Positions 15,241-17,142 of a stretch of 17,142 bases of DNA are shown here, one piece after another. Within the stretch, counting starts at the first letter, position 1; each line of letters starts with the position of its first letter. The translations under genes were made by a program, and so were the position numbers. The stretch lies in assembly GCA_910583795.1 (NCBI GenBank), contig CAJTZQ010000075.1, positions 1 to 17,142 on the forward strand. The letters run 5' to 3'. This DNA is from an uncultured Muribaculaceae bacterium (lineage in GTDB: Bacteria; Bacteroidota; Bacteroidia; Bacteroidales; Muribaculaceae). Under the pieces are notes generated by a model. The model saw nothing but the letters and a program-made list of their open reading frames with translations. It was not told the origin of the DNA and searched no databases.

Positions 15241-16920
15241 ATGAAAAATAAAATATTGATAGCAACATTGGTTCTTGCCTCGATGTCGCTGAATTCATGC
15301 AACGACATCCTTGACCAGACACCGCTTGACTCTTTTACATCTGAGACAGTATGGGGAGATTTGGCTCTTTCCGAAGCGTATCTCAATGCTCAATACATGA
15401 ATATCCGTGCTGAGTCTGAGAATGGAACCAGATTCGCACACTATACTGATGAAGTTTTCCAGATGCATACATATGGCTCTGAGAATTATACACAGGGTCT
15501 CCTTTCTCCTGATAACTGTGGTATCGGATGGGATGATGGCTTATGGGATCCCTGGCACTATTATTATCAGGCAATCAATAAGATTAATTTGTTTATTGAA
15601 TCAATTGACGATGTGCCGGCTAATAGTGAAAAAGAGGTAGAATGGAAAAAGCAGCAAAAAGGGCAAGGTTATTTTATACGTGCTTGGTATTACCACATGC
15701 TCTATAGCTTTTTTGGTAGGGTGCCTATCATTGATCATACCTATGAACTTGATGCCACATTCGGTGAAACTCGTCAGGATATGGACAAGGTCGCAGATTT
15801 CATCGTGAGTGATCTAGACCAGGCTGCCGAACTTCTCCCCAAAAAGTATGATGAATCTGACTATGGTCGTGCTACTAAAGGCGCTGCTCTCGCTTTGAAG
15901 AGCCGTGTGCTCCTTTATAAGGCAAGTCCTCTTTTCGGTACTCCTTCAAATGAGAAATGGCGTGCTGCCGCTGATGCCGCAAAAGCTGTGATCGATCTTG
16001 GCGAATATCATTTGCAGTCTGTCAGCAACAGCGAAGAATATGGCAACCTGTTCCTTGATCCAGATAATCCTGAAGCAATATTTGTTAAATTATTTGACCC
16101 CAAATATGGTTCAGGTGTAAACCAACGGTTCCTTTATCAGGCACCTTGCGGAATCGGAAACGGATTCGAAGGATGGGGTAACTTCCAGCCTACACAGAAT
16201 CTTGTCGATAAATTTCAAATGGCTGACGGTACAGCACCAGAGGTGAAAAGCTATTATGAGGAATATCCTTGGGGTGGTAGAGAAATCCGTTTTTATGCCG
16301 CATTGCTTCTTGACGGAGACGAGTGGGGCTATGGAAACGCCAGACGTCAGGTTGAAGTGTGGTATGGAGAAGACGGTATAAACGGTAAAGATAGCCAATG
16401 GGGTGATTATTGGTGGAATGCCAGCAAGACCGGCTATTCAATGCGTAAATTCCTTGACCCTTCGTATGATTGTAAAGGAACGCTGATGGATACTTCTCCT
16501 TGGTTCTTCATCCGTTATTCAGAGATTCTTCTCAATTATGCTGAATGTATGATCGAACTTGGCAACAACAGTGAGGCGTTGCAATATATCAACATGGTTC
16601 GTAACCGTGCATTGCTTCCTGACGCTACAGGAGCTGATATCCGTGCTGAATACGACTACGAACGTCAGATTGAGCTCGTGTTTGAAGGCAACCGTTGGTT
16701 CGACCAGCGCAGATGGAAGAAGATGTATGAGGAATATTCCAAACCTATCTACGGCATGACAGTTGGTCGCCGTGCCGACGGTTCGAAATATTACATGACA
16801 AACGACGAGAATAACATCGTGTCAACTCGCGTCTTCAACAATGACAAACTGTATTGGCTCCCTGTGCCGAGATGGGAACTCAACAGAGCGCCCGAAATCG
16901 ACGCTGCGCCTTACGAATAA
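15241..16920 (+). CDS. SusD/RagB-family outer-membrane nutrient-binding lipoprotein
   Basis: This is the partner of the SusC encoded 12 bases upstream. The product is 559 residues long with a signal peptide ending in SLNSC (Cys20) and then NDILDQTPLD, the usual start of a SusD mature protein. N-terminal helices contain KQQKGQGYFIRAWYYHMLYS and FFGRVPIID. The ALALKSRVLLYKASPLFG segment is typical of the family's TPR-like helices. The C-terminal half has WFFIRYSEILLNYAECMIEL, then YINMVRNRA, RQIELVFEGNRWFDQRRW and LYWLPVPRWELNRAP, all classic SusD blocks. It is distinct from the SusD at 226: they have different endings and middle regions, so the two loci probably bind different ligands. A strong terminator follows, so this is the last gene of the operon. 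Confidence 0.96.
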   Translation: MKNKILIATLVLASMSLNSCNDILDQTPLDSFTSETVWGDLALSEAYLNAQYMNIRAESENGTRFAHYTDEVFQMHTYGSENYTQGLLSPDNCGIGWDDGLWDPWHYYYQAINKINLFIESIDDVPANSEKEVEWKKQQKGQGYFIRAWYYHMLYSFFGRVPIIDHTYELDATFGETRQDMDKVADFIVSDLDQAAELLPKKYDESDYGRATKGAALALKSRVLLYKASPLFGTPSNEKWRAAADAAKAVIDLGEYHLQSVSNSEEYGNLFLDPDNPEAIFVKLFDPKYGSGVNQRFLYQAPCGIGNGFEGWGNFQPTQNLVDKFQMADGTAPEVKSYYEEYPWGGREIRFYAALLLDGDEWGYGNARRQVEVWYGEDGINGKDSQWGDYWWNASKTGYSMRKFLDPSYDCKGTLMDTSPWFFIRYSEILLNYAECMIELGNNSEALQYINMVRNRALLPDATGADIRAEYDYERQIELVFEGNRWFDQRRWKKMYEEYSKPIYGMTVGRRADGSKYYMTNDENNIVSTRVFNNDKLYWLPVPRWELNRAPEIDAAPYE

Positions 16921-16936
16921 TAATTGAATTGATTCC

Positions 16937-16976
16937 GGGCGGAGGTGCAATCTTGGCGCTTCCGCCCACTTTTTTA
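16937..16976 (+). terminator. Strong intrinsic terminator ending locus 2
   Basis: GGGCGGAGGTGC (16937-16948) pairs with GCGCTTCCGCCC (16956-16967) over 12 positions, with two G-T wobbles and a 7-base loop. A run of six T follows at once. It sits 16 bases after the SusD stop codon. Confidence 0.92.
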
Positions 16977-16981
16977 ATTTT

Positions 16982-17092
16982 GAATTTGGAATGTTGAATT
17001 TTGAATTAGGCAATTTGAATGTAATTGATATGTCGATTCTTAGTTTAGAATTTGGAATGTTGAATTTTGAATTAGGCAATTTGATTGTAATT
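16982..17092. repeat. 45-bp direct repeat, 66-bp period
   Basis: The 45 bases at 16982-17026 recur at 17048-17092 with a single difference (TTGAATG versus TTGATTG). The unit contains GGAATGTTGAATTTTGAATT, the same word family as the repeats at 11889-12005. The last 50 bases of the window (17093-17142) show no feature I can support. Confidence 0.85.
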
Positions 17093-17142
17093 AAAGAAAA
17101 CCCAGAATCAGCCACTATGCAAATAGCGTGAAAATGCTCCAA

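Noticed and set aside
16822..17142. Minus-strand open frame at the right edge
   Set aside because: It runs through the direct repeats, the terminator and the antisense of the SusD C-terminus. Its repeated PNSKFNI peptide is a by-product of the DNA repeat.

Overview
The window looks like chromosomal DNA of a Bacteroidota member, most likely a gut Bacteroidales species (a Muribaculaceae- or Bacteroides-like genome is plausible but not proven). The reasons are two SusC/SusD pairs, many lipoproteins with acidic residues just after the lipid-bearing cysteine, BACON, DUF4859-like and DUF6055-like domains, promoter-like TAnnTTTG boxes, and no recognisable Shine-Dalgarno sequences. Every gene I accept is on the + strand.

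Locus 1 (1-7346) starts with the last ~200 bases of a SusC-type TonB-dependent receptor, which shows an apparent frameshift close to the window edge. It continues with its SusD partner (226-1911), a lipoprotein with two DUF4859-like units (1923-2915), a three-domain lipoprotein made of BACON, an HEXXH-bearing DUF6055-like core and DUF4859 (2988-5300), a terminator-like hairpin, and an AT-rich M43/pappalysin-type metalloprotease lipoprotein (5380-7203). Eight bases after the M43 stop codon lies the orphan C-terminus of another DUF4859-type protein (7212-7346), a gene remnant.

The accessory gap (7347-9038) holds short AT-rich repeats, two hairpins, a candidate promoter, one unrecognised gene (7878-8456), and two minisatellite arrays in opposite orientation (28-bp units at 8521-8692, then 24-26-bp units at 8713-8868) that share a CTGGTC(G/A)TAAAA core. 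A candidate promoter follows at 8882-8913.

Locus 2 (9039-16976) has two tandem DUF6055-like HEXXH proteins, one a lipoprotein (9039-10409) and one with an ordinary signal peptide (10519-11895). A complete SusC receptor (12052-15228), its SusD lipoprotein (15241-16920) and a strong intrinsic terminator follow. AT-rich inverted repeats fill the gaps after both DUF6055 genes and overlap their stop codons. A 45-bp repeat occurs twice after the terminator.

Taken together, the window carries two neighbouring SusCD uptake systems. Their accessory genes are predicted surface or secreted HEXXH metallopeptidases (three DUF6055-like, one M43) and DUF4859 proteins; no glycoside hydrolase is visible. A reasonable inference is that the products cleave protein or glycoprotein at or outside the cell surface and the SusCD complexes import the resulting peptides or glycopeptides. 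Substrate and activity cannot be determined from the sequence.
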